Shown here one piece after another: positions 19,205 to 28,883 of a stretch of DNA of 47,373 nucleotides. Under the pieces are notes generated by a model, which was not told the DNA's origin, searched no databases, and was given only the letters and a program-made list of their open reading frames with translations. Within the stretch, counting starts at the first letter, position 1; the number at the start of each line of letters is the position of its first letter. Origin of the DNA: a virus; the IMG/VR virus record IMGVR_UViG_3300030329_005324, positions 1-47,373 of that record, one strand, 5' to 3'. The translations under genes and the position numbers were made by a program.

Positions 19205-19963
19205 CTAAACTCCTGTATTTCGTTTTTTCTTTCCAGTCATGTAATCAAATTCAAACATTTTCTCAATAACATCTTCTTTTGGCTTAGTGTAAGATTTCCC
19301 TTCAGGGTTAACAGATGTATCATATCGCTTGTTTTCAAAGTCCCAAGAAGAACCATAATCAGTAGTGTCATATACATTTTCAACGTCATCAATAGATTTC
19401 TTAATAACATCTAATTCAGAAAAAGCTGTTTCTTCTACTGTACCTAAGTCTTGTTTAAAGTCTGTAGCAATACTTCCAATATCTTTTTGAAATTTTTCAG
19501 AAAGGTCTCTTTGAGCAGATACCGTTTTTCCATGAGTAATTGCACCAGATTTATACATATTTGCTACAAATTTATCTGCCTGAGTTTCTGCTGTTTTTTG
19601 CAAATCAAATACCCTTTTTCCTCTTTCTTCTCTAGCAACATCTATTTGCTCTGCAATATTTGGCAATATAGGCAAACCTGTATCTGGGTCTAATATAAGT
19701 TTATTTATCTCATCAAGCATTGTAGCTTCTCTTTCATCCCTTAATTCTCTTCTGCTTTCTTTAACTCCTCCCCATAATGCTTCTCTACCATCTCCTCCAA
19801 AAGCTCTTAATAGCCTTTTACTACTCCACCCTGTACCTCTGCCAGCTTCTCCACGAAGAGGGGCAAAAGCTCCTCCTATAGCTTCATTCATAAACTCGCT
19901 AATAGGTTTTTTATTCCTATTTAAATGATATGGGTTTATTGATAATTCTTTATAGTCTAACAT
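19205..19963 (-). CDS. Predicted small virion/ejection protein, 252 aa
   Basis: Strong ribosome binding site (AAGGAGAAGTAAG). The N-terminus holds a glycine/arginine-rich part (about residues 30-70, with GGAFAPLRGEAGRGTGW), followed by a long, highly charged helical region (about 70-190) and a basic end. It is a plausible scaffold-like or internal core protein. I do not recognise the family. It sits in the block of presumed internal proteins immediately before the 638-aa gene and is separated from it by only four bases. Confidence 0.7.
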   Translation of the reverse strand: MLDYKELSINPYHLNRNKKPISEFMNEAIGGAFAPLRGEAGRGTGWSSKRLLRAFGGDGREALWGGVKESRRELRDEREATMLDEINKLILDPDTGLPILPNIAEQIDVAREERGKRVFDLQKTAETQADKFVANMYKSGAITHGKTVSAQRDLSEKFQKDIGSIATDFKQDLGTVEETAFSELDVIKKSIDDVENVYDTTDYGSSWDFENKRYDTSVNPEGKSYTKPKEDVIEKMFEFDYMTGKKKRNTGV

Positions 19964-19974
19964 CTTACTTCTCC

Positions 19975-20382
19975 TTAATCTACCTCTACACTTAATGTGT
20001 ATGATTTAACTCTAGTTTTAGAATTGTTATTTAATTTATTTGCTACATTATCTATTAATTTAATCCATGCTTTAGGATTCCTTTCAGTCTCAAAAATAAT
20101 CTCTTTTTTATTTAAAGCTTTAGCTAGCTTATATACATAAGAAAATTTATATTCATAATCTTTTTCTGCATATATAGAATGGATAACAAATTGATTTTTT
20201 GTAACATTAAATTGCAACCATCCATCATCCCATTCTACAATACTATATTTATTAACACCTTCATTTAAAGAAGGAGATATATTTTTAGGATGAGGTATAG
20301 AAGACTTTTCTTTAAATCTACCTTCATATTTCTCCATACTAGGAGTTATTTTATTAGGTTTATGATAAATATTCTCTATCAC
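19975..20382 (-). CDS. Hypothetical protein, 135 aa (GTG start)
   Basis: It begins with GTG overlapping the stop of the preceding gene, with no clear ribosome binding site, so coupled translation is likely. The sequence alternates strand-like segments (GWLQFNVTKNQFVIHSIYAE) and helices (YVYKLAKALNKK), then ETERNPKAWIKLIDNVANKL. The overall alpha/beta pattern recalls small acetyltransferase-like phage proteins, but I see no acyl-CoA-binding loop and do not assign this. Its location in the internal virion protein block suggests a structural or accessory role. Confidence 0.65.
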   Translation of the reverse strand: MIENIYHKPNKITPSMEKYEGRFKEKSSIPHPKNISPSLNEGVNKYSIVEWDDGWLQFNVTKNQFVIHSIYAEKDYEYKFSYVYKLAKALNKKEIIFETERNPKAWIKLIDNVANKLNNNSKTRVKSYTLSVEVD

Positions 20383-21005
20383 TAAAAGTCCAAATGATTA
20401 TCTTTTGAATCAACATCTTTAAGTTCTAAATCATAAAGTTCTAAAAAATTGTCACTATCTTCAACAGTTTCTCCTGCAACTTCTACAAGAGAAGGAAACT
20501 TATCTTTAAATTCAGGCAACCCTAAAAATGATTCTTTCCAATTTGCATCCCAATCAGCTAATTGAAACTCATCCATTTCACCTGTTAGATTACTAATCCA
20601 GTTTAAAGCATCTTCTTCACTGCCAAATCCACTTATCTCATCTTTAAACATATTGATTAATTTAGGATTTATTTGAAATCTATCTTTAACTCCTCTAAAA
20701 TCAAATAGCCTTTTAAAAGGAGAGCCAGGCAATATACCATCAACTTGTTTTGGTTTAAAAAGACTTATAGCGTGTTCAGTCTCAGAGGGTTTAAAAGTTT
20801 GTTTAAGCATATCTTTAAATCCTAATTCTTGAACCATCGATAGTCCTTTACTAACTCCACTAGCTAACTTGATGAAACTTAAAGCATTCTGCATTTGGTC
20901 AACATCGCTCTCAGCTTTAAGCTCTTTTTTATCTTTTATAGATTCAGCTGACTTTCTTCTAACTCTAGGTCTGCCCCATCTATCTACACTTAAATAATCG
21001 CTCAT
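20382..21005 (-). CDS. Hypothetical late protein, 207 aa
   Basis: It starts with ATG after TAGGAGACGTT. The N-terminus is basic (VDRWGRPRVRRKS), the middle helical with a mildly hydrophobic stretch (SFIKLASGVSKGLSMV), and the C-terminus strongly acidic. No catalytic motif is seen. It is first in the block of presumed internal virion proteins and follows a 65-base gap that holds a candidate promoter, so this block might have its own transcription start. The family is not recognised. Confidence 0.7.
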   Translation of the reverse strand: MSDYLSVDRWGRPRVRRKSAESIKDKKELKAESDVDQMQNALSFIKLASGVSKGLSMVQELGFKDMLKQTFKPSETEHAISLFKPKQVDGILPGSPFKRLFDFRGVKDRFQINPKLINMFKDEISGFGSEEDALNWISNLTGEMDEFQLADWDANWKESFLGLPEFKDKFPSLVEVAGETVEDSDNFLELYDLELKDVDSKDNHLDF

Positions 21006-21028
21006 AACGTCTCCTAATTCATCATTTT

Positions 21029-21058
21029 AATATACATACTTAGCAACGATTAATCCAA
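21029..21058 (-). promoter_or_regulatory. Candidate sigma70-type promoter for the internal-protein block
   Basis: On the minus strand, TTGGAT and TATATT are separated by 18 bases in the 65-base gap before the 207-aa gene. This is one of the few non-overlapping junctions in the late operon. The match is moderate and the region AT-rich, so chance is a real possibility. Confidence 0.3.
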
Positions 21059-21070
21059 TTAATTAATTTG

Positions 21071-21379
21071 CTAATTTTCGCCTAAATCTAATTCTATATT
21101 TAAATCATCCGTATTTGCTCCTAAAACTACCAAATTAGAGCTATCTCTAGACAGAACGGTAGTAGTATTAGGTAGCATATTAAAGCTTGCTATAATCCAA
21201 TCTAACCACTTAAATAAAGATGTACTATTCATAGTTGTTAAATCTACTGTATCATTTTTAATAGATAAATAAATAGTATCCCCTTCATTTATACTAGATA
21301 TTGAACTAAAGTCTAAAATAGCTTTGCTTTTATTATCTTCAGTAGATAAAGTAATTCCTATACTATTTACTTTTTCCAT
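21071..21379 (-). CDS. Hypothetical late protein, 102 aa
   Basis: I choose the ATG at 21379 because it overlaps the stop of the 284-aa gene as TAATG. An in-frame ATG at 21400 would add seven residues. Neither has a good ribosome binding site, so coupling is likely. The product looks beta-rich with a central aromatic helix (LFKWLDWIIASF) and an acidic end. It follows the fibre genes, so a small tail or fibre-associated protein is plausible. No family is recognised. Confidence 0.65.
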   Translation of the reverse strand: MEKVNSIGITLSTEDNKSKAILDFSSISSINEGDTIYLSIKNDTVDLTTMNSTSLFKWLDWIIASFNMLPNTTTVLSRDSSNLVVLGANTDDLNIELDLGEN

Positions 21380-22233
21380 TACGAAGGTATCCACCACCAT
21401 CTAAATAAAGGCTCATCAGCTGCATCTGTCATTCCAGTGCCACCACTTGAAGTACATGCGTGATAAGCTATAACTATTTCTTTATTTAAATTTGCATCTA
21501 AAGTAACTTCAGGGCTTCTCATCCAAAACCATTTATCGTTCATAGTGTTTTGAGGGCTACCAGAAGATTCTGTATACATATAATAATCTCCTGAAGATTG
21601 AGCTATGCTAGTAGTTCCACTACTTATTACAGAAGACTGAACTGGTATTCCGTCAGCAGCTCCTGTTCTTGTTGATGGAGTGCCAGTATTTCTCGATACA
21701 CGAGCATTAGCAGTTCCATTAACGCAAGAAGCCCAAGATTGAGATGTCGCTGCTATAATATCGCTATAATTTTCATAACCAGAATTAACCGTTTGAAGCC
21801 CTGTAACTGTAGCATAATCCCAAGCTGTATAGTCACTTAATGTTTCAAAATCCCAAGAATGATTTAGCACTGCATAATTATTACTTACTAATTGAACTGC
21901 ACCTATACATAAATCATTATAATATACAGTAGAGGCAGTTACTTTTACAGAAAAATATACTCTTCCAGTATTACCTGTCAATACAGCTGCATCCATACTT
22001 TCATGATGAACACTAAAATCATCTGCATTATCTGCCCCAGTTGTAGTCTCAATAAGTGTAACTGGTATTCTTTGGCCTCCATTATCAGGCCAGCCAACAA
22101 AAGGTTTTTGCCAATTCTCTGCATTCACATGCTGTAACTGTTCTTTTAGATTATAAACACCTCTAGACTGAGAGGCAGACTGAGTTCTGTATCTTGCAGA
22201 TGGATGTATAATACCAGATTGCCATTTACTCAT
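21379..22233 (-). CDS. Tail/fibre protein with MAM-like domain, 284 aa
   Basis: Residues 1-125 are a probable virion-attachment part. From about 126 to 284 the pattern fits a MAM/jelly-roll carbohydrate- or protein-binding domain: WDFET near 128, TGTPS near 183, DYYMYTESS at 216-224, MRSPEV at 238-243, then a strand with AYHAC at 256-260 and a C-terminal tryptophan cluster. MAM-type modules are known in marine phage tail proteins and are usually linked to surface binding. A receptor-binding role is inferred from domain type and position among tail genes. The domain call is by eye. Confidence 0.6.
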   Translation of the reverse strand: MSKWQSGIIHPSARYRTQSASQSRGVYNLKEQLQHVNAENWQKPFVGWPDNGGQRIPVTLIETTTGADNADDFSVHHESMDAAVLTGNTGRVYFSVKVTASTVYYNDLCIGAVQLVSNNYAVLNHSWDFETLSDYTAWDYATVTGLQTVNSGYENYSDIIAATSQSWASCVNGTANARVSRNTGTPSTRTGAADGIPVQSSVISSGTTSIAQSSGDYYMYTESSGSPQNTMNDKWFWMRSPEVTLDANLNKEIVIAYHACTSSGGTGMTDAADEPLFRWWWIPS

Positions 22234-22625
22234 TAAGCATCGTCAAATACTTCATATGATATAAATAAATCTAAATCACTTGCAGCACTTGCGCCTCCCT
22301 TTAAAACATCTCCTTCCATTAGGTATATAGGATTATCTAGTATTACTAAAGTTGAGTCAGCAGGAACTGAAATTGTTTTAGCTAAATATACAGTTGCATC
22401 TGCTCCAGTAGTTGTTACACCACTAGCACCTGAACCTAATCCATCTATATAAAGATTTAAGTCAGCTGCGTTAGTTCCATCTACATTAGCACAAGTAATT
22501 GTATTTATTTTAACAAGCTTATCAGCATCTACTGTTAAAAGTGTAGCTGTAAGAGTATTACTTAAATTCCATCCTGCATTACCTGCATATATAGATGTAG
22601 CTAAATTTAATTTTACATTTGCCAT
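22233..22625 (-). CDS. Small beta-rich tail/decoration protein, 130 aa
   Basis: The sequence is alanine-, threonine- and glycine-rich with regularly spaced short strands (for example KTISVPADSTLVIL, PIYLMEGDVLKGGA, LDLFISYEV). It has no cysteine pairs or catalytic motif. This looks like a single beta-sandwich domain, as in phage decoration or tail-accessory proteins. Its stop overlaps the next start. The exact place in the virion is not known; position between two fibre genes favours the tail. Confidence 0.65.
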   Translation of the reverse strand: MANVKLNLATSIYAGNAGWNLSNTLTATLLTVDADKLVKINTITCANVDGTNAADLNLYIDGLGSGASGVTTTGADATVYLAKTISVPADSTLVILDNPIYLMEGDVLKGGASAASDLDLFISYEVFDDA

Positions 22626-22628
22626 TAA

Positions 22629-23429
22629 CTATCTCCCAAATATCATAGAAGCTACTAAAGGATTTATATAATTCCCTACAGCAGTTCCAGCTTTTTTAAA
22701 TTGTATAATTCCCGTATGTGAATCTATATTTACATCACCATCAATATCAAAAGTTAAATCACCAGCTTCACCACTATCATCTGTAGTCTGTATAGTTGTA
22801 GCTGCATTAGTTGTTGTTGTAATTGTAAATGTATCTGATTCATCAGCTGAAGAATTAATAGTAAAAGTTTTCTCATGTAATCTTAACCCATTATCGTCAA
22901 ATATAGTGTGCCTAGTAATATCAGGCCTTATATGTATAGACCCCATATTTGCACTAGCACTATCAGTATTAGAAGTAAGAAAGACAGTTTCAACAGCCTT
23001 CCCTCCAGTACTATAATTCACCGATATTCGAAAGTTTTCCGTATCAGATGAACCTACTTGAAATGTTGGATTTCCATCATTAATATTTCTTTCAACCTTA
23101 GTTTGAGCTCCTTTATATTTTATTGAGTCAGTAGCAGATTGTTTAAGCTCAAATTCCTGACTTACAGGCTCAAAGCCAATTTCCCCAACATATCTTGGAG
23201 GTTTTTTACTTATAATCCTTGACGCTTTATCTCTATCTACAAACTTTTCATTTAAAGGAATAGAATACCATTTATGGTGAACTTTTACAAATAAATGAAT
23301 ACCTTTAGCTTTAATACTTCTAATAGTAATATGCCCATTCCTACCTTCATCTTTCCCAGGCATTCCTTTACCAAATGTTATGATATCGGATTTAGCTGCT
23401 ATTAATCTTTTTACGTCTTTACTTTCCAT
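22629..23429 (-). CDS. Probable tail fibre/spike protein, 266 aa
   Basis: The N-terminal part has KGMPGKDEGRNGHITIRSIK followed by LFVKVHHKWYSIPL, a layout often seen at the base of phage tail fibres. The middle and end are serine/threonine-rich beta sequence (TFTITTTTNAATTIQTTD, GDVNIDSHTGIIQF), typical of repetitive fibre shafts. It overlaps the upstream gene by 11 bases. The function is inferred from composition and neighbours; no enzymatic motif was seen. Confidence 0.65.
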   Translation of the reverse strand: MESKDVKRLIAAKSDIITFGKGMPGKDEGRNGHITIRSIKAKGIHLFVKVHHKWYSIPLNEKFVDRDKASRIISKKPPRYVGEIGFEPVSQEFELKQSATDSIKYKGAQTKVERNINDGNPTFQVGSSDTENFRISVNYSTGGKAVETVFLTSNTDSASANMGSIHIRPDITRHTIFDDNGLRLHEKTFTINSSADESDTFTITTTTNAATTIQTTDDSGEAGDLTFDIDGDVNIDSHTGIIQFKKAGTAVGNYINPLVASMIFGR

Positions 23430-23838
23430 CAGATGTAACCGCCTTTCTTCTTAAGGGCCTATATTCTATAATAATGTCATTAATATATAATTCTTCAGGA
23501 ATAAAGCCAGTTATCTTTAATTGCATGCCTTTAATACCTTCAGTTTTCATTTCAGTAAAGAATGTTTTACTTTGCTGGCTAAGCATATTAGCTGTACACG
23601 TACCATAGTTTTTCCATTCAGGTTCACCATTAGCTTCTTGCCCATCTCTATAAAGTATAGTTAAAGTTGAAAATATAGGTGCCCCTTGAACTCCTGCCAT
23701 TCTTCCAAAATTTATTCCAATTTTATAAACTTTAAACTCTATACCAGCACCAGCAAGCTCTAAATATTTGGTAGTTATACTAAAATCGCTAGAATATACA
23801 CTACTGCCATTCCATTTATATATTTGACTAGTTTTCAT
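23419..23838 (-). CDS. Hypothetical tail protein, 139 aa
   Basis: A beta-rich protein starting MKTSQIYKWNGSSVY and ending with a basic tail. It is placed directly after the 1535-aa nozzle-like gene (stop/start overlap) and before the fibre gene. The pattern of short strands (ITTKYLELAGAGIEFKVYKIG, LYINDIIIEYRP) suggests a small sandwich domain, perhaps an adaptor between nozzle and fibres. This role is inference from gene order only. Confidence 0.6.
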   Translation of the reverse strand: MKTSQIYKWNGSSVYSSDFSITTKYLELAGAGIEFKVYKIGINFGRMAGVQGAPIFSTLTILYRDGQEANGEPEWKNYGTCTANMLSQQSKTFFTEMKTEGIKGMQLKITGFIPEELYINDIIIEYRPLRRKAVTSDGK

Positions 23839-26800
23839 TAAAGAATCGGTTCCCCTCCATTCTTAATAGCTCCTCCCTGAATCTTATCATTTAACCCTGG
23901 GAAAATCTTGCCTGAATTATCATCCTGCTCTATTGAATTTATTATATATATACTGCCATCAGATAAAGTTATAGCATTTGTTTGCTTTGCATTATAAGTA
24001 GCAGCATTATTTACAAATCTTCCTCTGCCATAAGACCATCCTCCATTATCTAAATCTAATAGATATATATCTCCATTATCTTGAGCACTATTTCCAGTAG
24101 TTGATTTTTTAATTATTATTTGATTGTCATTAGGCTCATATATCAATAAAGAATTGCTAGAGAAAAATGAAGACCATTTACTTCTACTGATTTTTCTATT
24201 ACCTTCTAAATTTCCTTTTGAAAACATCATTAAATCTTGAACATCTTTTCCATTATATATATAAACAGAATATTCATTTGCCCATATAACTCCATTAGCT
24301 GTCCAAACTACATGATATGGAGAACTTACTCCTTTCCACCTATGTTCTTCTTCTAAAAATTCTTTACCGTAATCTGATATATTAATAATGTACATACAGT
24401 CTTTTTTAAACTGCAATAGTCTATCTGAAAAGTTTTCTAATGCAAGAGTTTCATCCCCATCGCTAATAACGAAATCTAGTATTCCATCTGGAATAGGAAA
24501 AGTATCCATTTTATTAATAGCAGAACCAATCACTCTATCTGGATAATGAACCTCAGAAATTCCATCATCATATTTTACATTAGCTATAAATGTTCTATTA
24601 TTAGCTATAGTAACTGCTTTATATTTAATTCCTCCAATTATATCACTGTCTTCAGGATAGAGTACTTGTTCGTCAAATCCTAATCCATATTTATCTGTAG
24701 CATACCTTACAGAACTTACTTTCGCACCATAAGTACTGCCATTTAAATTTTCCCATGCAACTCTACCTAATCCATCTCCTCTAATCAAACCATTCTTAAA
24801 ATCAACATCAAAAAAATGATATTTATTAACATATGATTCATCTTCTGATGCAATATAGACTCTAAATCCTTTCATTCTTTCATCAAATGAATACATCCCA
24901 TTGTTATTACGAGTGTCAACTTCAAAATCTAATGTAACAACTTTGCCTGTCTCTGATATATCTAAAAAATAATCTGTTCCATTAAAAAACATTAAACCTT
25001 GAGTATCTGTTTTAGCTGGAAGAGTTTCAGTTCCGTCGTCAAATAAAGCTGTTAAATAAAGTTTATATTTACCTTGTGGCCAGCCACCTTCTGTTCCAGA
25101 GAAAGCTGAAGTATCAATATTAAGTTTAAGTTTGCCAGTGTTTTGCGCAGTTTGATATATTTCTAAATTATCAATATCAATCCAATCTCCACTTGTAGAT
25201 GAACCGTTAAGAAGAACTAAATAGCTTGTTGTTCCTGTCGCAGTAAATGGAGCTGCTAATATATTACCTGTACTACTATCCGAATCTACTGTTACAGCAG
25301 CATCATTATTAGTACTTGTAGTTGTACTTAAGCTAGCTTTCATAGTTGGATTGTTCGCATGACGACCTGTAACATCAAACTTAATTTGATAAGTAGCTCC
25401 AACAACAGTAGTTAGCGCTATAGAAACAGCTCCTTGTGAAGCAGCACCATTCTGGAATCTACCTGAGCCACTACTTACATCAAATTCTCCGCTACTAGCT
25501 GCTACAAAGCCATCACTATTTAGCATATCGGCTCCACCAGTAGTATTTCCACCAAAATCAAACTTGCTATCGTCCTCATTTAATACATCTCCTAAAAATG
25601 TTCTTTGAGCTTCAGTTAACAGAGTACTTGTATTAACGGTATTCCAATTAGGCTCTATCCAATCTGTAGCATCTTTTGGTAATTTTAGCTCTTGCTCTTT
25701 TACATACCATCCTTCAATATCTACATCGGAACCAGTTCCTGTTTGGTTAAATAATGAATCTTTTTTAATATATCCTAACCAAGCAGGCTTATTGTTCTTA
25801 TTAGAAAAATTAGAATCAGAAAATCTTAATTTACCATTATAGGAATAAAATATTGGCTTTGCCCCAGAGTCAGGCCATACAAGAGTATTTGCATTATTTT
25901 CTCCACTAGCTGCTGTTTTAGTAACATAGCCTGTATCCGAAGTAATTAGAGCACTTACATAAGGTGTTGTTATTTTAAAATTAACTCCACTAGAATTTTT
26001 AATCTTCCATAGTCCATCATAATCAGCTGTACCTTGTATTACAACTAAATCATCATTTGAATATCCATGATTGACAGTAGTTGAAAATTGAGGCTCACTG
26101 CTACTATTAATTATACTTGAAAGAGCATAATGAGTATTGTTATTATTAAGCATATCCGACCAAATACCTATACTTGAATCAGCTATCCTTAAATCACTTA
26201 CACTGTCAACATAAGAAATTATTTCTGTTGGAGTCTGTAAAAATGAAAAGCCTGGAATCCTTACTATGCCTGGCTCTATTTCGAAAGGTAAATTCTGACC
26301 TAGTCCTGTTGTCTGTATTCTTAATTGTGCACCTGAAGGAACATCAGCAATTAAACCACCTACTCCAGTATTTGTCACTAAATACGCTTCAACATTATCA
26401 ATACTTCCTCTAAATGCACCTCCATAAAATCTTAATAATTCTCCATTAAAAGAAGATGGAGTTTTAATATGTAGCGTTATATTTGTACCACTTTCTTCAA
26501 TGACTTTTTTATTACCTCCAGTATTATCTCCTAAATCAACATATAGTTTTCCAGAGGTTCGATTAACATCTAAAACTATTTTCCACCACGTATTAACAGC
26601 CCAACCAGACTTGCCACTAAAATCTTGAGATAATATAGGAGCATCTCCACTACTAGAAGCAGCTACTCCACTTGATGAACTGTTTACAGCCCAACCTGTT
26701 GCAGCTGTCCAGCTACTAGCATTACTCATATTTCCATCAGCAACTACATCACTTCCATAAGTAGGATTAATAGCGTCTCTTAAAGTTGCAACAATTTCTG

Positions 26801-28445
26801 TTAATTGGTCATTTGCTGTAGCTGCATATACTTGAGACTTAGTAATAGATTCATTTACATTAATTCCAGATAATTTTATTTGATAGGATTCTCCAGCAGA
26901 AGCATTATCACCGCCATCACTCTCTTGTAATGTAGACACCCACGAAAGCGTAGTAGCATCCAAACCTGGGAGAACTCTTCTAGTTCCAGCTACTCCTGTT
27001 ACATTGGCTGAATTACCTATATCATCGTTCCATCCATGGCTACATAGTCCATCAACATGACTATTAGTTCCTATAGCTTGCTGTATTTGACTAAAGTTTG
27101 CATCAGGAAAAAGATATATAGGATGAGGTGGATAAGAAATATCTCCTGTTTGCTTAAATGCTTCTGGTATAGACAAAAAATTATAGTCATGCTCATGTCT
27201 ATCAAATATAGTCATATTACTACTATAATGAGTAGATTCCTCTAAACTTTGAACGCTAGCTCCATCTGCTATAGGCCATATATCGTCATAATTATCATTA
27301 TGAAACGTAGGTACCCATCCGCCACTAGAATGATGGTGGAAAGGTAAACTTCCATAATAATTTTCACTAGTATGTTTTCGACTAGCATAATGTCTAAACT
27401 CTACCCATATATATTTATTCGCAGGAGTAAAATCTCCAGAAAATACATCAGGATTTAAATAGACAATTAGTGATGTATAATTTCCATAAGTCCCACAAAG
27501 TTGCACTTCTGTATTTTCTTCTTTGCTCATCATAGCTGCTAAAGCCATAAGCAAATTACTTCTTCCATTTATAGTATATCCTGGGCTTAATGTATCTGAC
27601 GGAACGGACGTATCTTGTATATCAGGGTATCTATCTAACCATTCAAGACTATTATATGTCTCACTAAATTCTTGAGACCACTGACCTCCATTATGCCACT
27701 GAAATGAGTTATCTGGATTTCTTCTCATTTTACTTTGAAAATAGTGACCAATTCCTGGTCCGTCATATTGCTGAAAGTTCTTACGACACCAACCTACTCT
27801 AGTAGGCAATAATTTAAACCATTTTACCGATTGATTGTCATTAGGGTAATTTCTACTGGCATCCATAGTTTCATAACGTATAGTAGTATTGGTTCCGTTT
27901 TCATCAGTAGCAACAGCAGCCCCACCAGTATCACTTATAGTTGGATAAGATATATCAGGGAAAGCAGCACCAACAGTTCCTGATATATGTATTCTCATCC
28001 CCCAATTATCTAAAGCTGAATTTATATCTGCTATAGGAGTATGGCCAGCATTTAAAGCATCAGCCCAAGTAGTTGAGTGCTCAGTATTTGTAATAGGATG
28101 CGGATAAAAGTCTTTGACATTAATTACAAAAAAAGGTTTTTGTCCGTTACTTGCACTTGTAATAACAGGAGTTGACCAACTAGTATAGCTCCCGCTGTCT
28201 CCTTGATTTATAGAATGACTTCCTTTAAAAGAGCCTAATCCATATCCTGGAGTTGCAGAAGCATTTCCTATATCATTTAAACCTGTATCACTAGAACTAG
28301 CTCTGCCTAAAGTAGATATTTGTCCCACCTTACCAAAATAAGCATCAGTAGCATCAGATACTTGATTAGACTCTATATCTTTCGCATCAGAATTATTATT
28401 AATTCCTCCTTCAAACTTATTTAACTTATGTAAAGCTTTTGGCAT
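23838..28445 (-). CDS. Large tail protein, nozzle/beta-propeller-like with inserted binding domains, 1535 aa
   Basis: The N-terminus (KLNKFEGGINNNSDAKDIES) and the C-terminal third (LQFKKDCMYIINIS, then GVIWANEYSVYIYNG, then GGWSYGRGRF) follow the pattern of tail tubular protein B/nozzle proteins, whose core is a beta-propeller at the tip of short tails. In between lie two stretches resembling carbohydrate-binding (CBM4/9-type) domains: around DGNMSNASSWTAATGWAV, and around LNSDGFVAASSGEFDVSSG. The length is about twice that of T7 gp12 (794 aa), consistent with insertions. The likely role is the tail nozzle and fibre hub, with surface-glycan contact. The nozzle call is by eye. Confidence 0.65.
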   Translation of the reverse strand: MPKALHKLNKFEGGINNNSDAKDIESNQVSDATDAYFGKVGQISTLGRASSSDTGLNDIGNASATPGYGLGSFKGSHSINQGDSGSYTSWSTPVITSASNGQKPFFVINVKDFYPHPITNTEHSTTWADALNAGHTPIADINSALDNWGMRIHISGTVGAAFPDISYPTISDTGGAAVATDENGTNTTIRYETMDASRNYPNDNQSVKWFKLLPTRVGWCRKNFQQYDGPGIGHYFQSKMRRNPDNSFQWHNGGQWSQEFSETYNSLEWLDRYPDIQDTSVPSDTLSPGYTINGRSNLLMALAAMMSKEENTEVQLCGTYGNYTSLIVYLNPDVFSGDFTPANKYIWVEFRHYASRKHTSENYYGSLPFHHHSSGGWVPTFHNDNYDDIWPIADGASVQSLEESTHYSSNMTIFDRHEHDYNFLSIPEAFKQTGDISYPPHPIYLFPDANFSQIQQAIGTNSHVDGLCSHGWNDDIGNSANVTGVAGTRRVLPGLDATTLSWVSTLQESDGGDNASAGESYQIKLSGINVNESITKSQVYAATANDQLTEIVATLRDAINPTYGSDVVADGNMSNASSWTAATGWAVNSSSSGVAASSSGDAPILSQDFSGKSGWAVNTWWKIVLDVNRTSGKLYVDLGDNTGGNKKVIEESGTNITLHIKTPSSFNGELLRFYGGAFRGSIDNVEAYLVTNTGVGGLIADVPSGAQLRIQTTGLGQNLPFEIEPGIVRIPGFSFLQTPTEIISYVDSVSDLRIADSSIGIWSDMLNNNNTHYALSSIINSSSEPQFSTTVNHGYSNDDLVVIQGTADYDGLWKIKNSSGVNFKITTPYVSALITSDTGYVTKTAASGENNANTLVWPDSGAKPIFYSYNGKLRFSDSNFSNKNNKPAWLGYIKKDSLFNQTGTGSDVDIEGWYVKEQELKLPKDATDWIEPNWNTVNTSTLLTEAQRTFLGDVLNEDDSKFDFGGNTTGGADMLNSDGFVAASSGEFDVSSGSGRFQNGAASQGAVSIALTTVVGATYQIKFDVTGRHANNPTMKASLSTTTSTNNDAAVTVDSDSSTGNILAAPFTATGTTSYLVLLNGSSTSGDWIDIDNLEIYQTAQNTGKLKLNIDTSAFSGTEGGWPQGKYKLYLTALFDDGTETLPAKTDTQGLMFFNGTDYFLDISETGKVVTLDFEVDTRNNNGMYSFDERMKGFRVYIASEDESYVNKYHFFDVDFKNGLIRGDGLGRVAWENLNGSTYGAKVSSVRYATDKYGLGFDEQVLYPEDSDIIGGIKYKAVTIANNRTFIANVKYDDGISEVHYPDRVIGSAINKMDTFPIPDGILDFVISDGDETLALENFSDRLLQFKKDCMYIINISDYGKEFLEEEHRWKGVSSPYHVVWTANGVIWANEYSVYIYNGKDVQDLMMFSKGNLEGNRKISRSKWSSFFSSNSLLIYEPNDNQIIIKKSTTGNSAQDNGDIYLLDLDNGGWSYGRGRFVNNAATYNAKQTNAITLSDGSIYIINSIEQDDNSGKIFPGLNDKIQGGAIKNGGEPIL

Positions 28446-28604
28446 TTAGAATTTGCTTTTTACGGATGACCAAAGTTTATCATCTAACTTATTTTTAGTA
28501 GATGCTACTAATTTATCTCCTAAATACACAAAAACCTGCTTTTTCATTTCAGGTGTAATTAATGAGCTAATTAGTTTACTTAATCCTTTTAATATTACTT
28601 TCAT
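28446..28604 (-). CDS. Small hypothetical protein, 52 aa
   Basis: The start ATG at 28604 follows AAAGGAGAAATA, a strong ribosome binding site, and the stop abuts the 1535-aa gene start. The sequence is MKVILKGLSK... with an amphipathic N-terminal helix and a basic C-terminus. It is too short for family recognition. The binding site and tight packing between neighbours make it a likely real gene. Confidence 0.65.
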   Translation of the reverse strand: MKVILKGLSKLISSLITPEMKKQVFVYLGDKLVASTKNKLDDKLWSSVKSKF

Positions 28605-28618
28605 TATTTCTCCTTTGT

Positions 28619-28720
28619 TTAGTATTTAACGCTATAGCCCTTTTTAGCCTTAGCTTTTGTTTTTACTTTTTTCTTTACTACTCTTTTAGGTTTACTTGCT
28701 TTTTTAATTAACTTTTTCAT
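28619..28720 (-). CDS. Very basic 33-aa peptide
   Basis: The start follows AAAGGAGCTGAAAA. The product is almost half lysine/arginine (MKKLIKKASKPKRVVKKKVK..., ending GYSVKY). It overlaps the preceding coiled-coil ORF by 17 bases. Such peptides may bind nucleic acid (DNA condensation in the head) or membranes; neither is shown. It is noteworthy for having a good ribosome binding site despite its size. Confidence 0.55.
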   Translation of the reverse strand: MKKLIKKASKPKRVVKKKVKTKAKAKKGYSVKY

Positions 28721-28883
28721 TTTTCAGCTCCTTTACCTCATTTGATACACGAGATAACTTTGTTCTTAAACTTCTTACTTCACGCTGGAGTTTCTTAATT
28801 TCTTGATGATTAGTATCAAACCCAGCTTTATTTTTTATCCTTCTTACTATTTCGTTTATAATCTTTTCTTTGTTCAGTATCAT
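28704..28883 (-). CDS. Small coiled-coil protein, 59 aa
   Basis: The product MILNKEKIINEIVRRIKNKA... is a heptad-like helix from about residue 27 to 58. The start lacks a clear ribosome binding site and lies within another small ORF in a different frame, suggesting coupled or re-initiated translation. Charge and heptad pattern suggest oligomerisation. Placement is downstream of lysis-type genes and the metallophosphoesterase; function is unknown. Confidence 0.5.
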   Translation of the reverse strand: MILNKEKIINEIVRRIKNKAGFDTNHQEIKKLQREVRSLRTKLSRVSNEVKELKNEKVN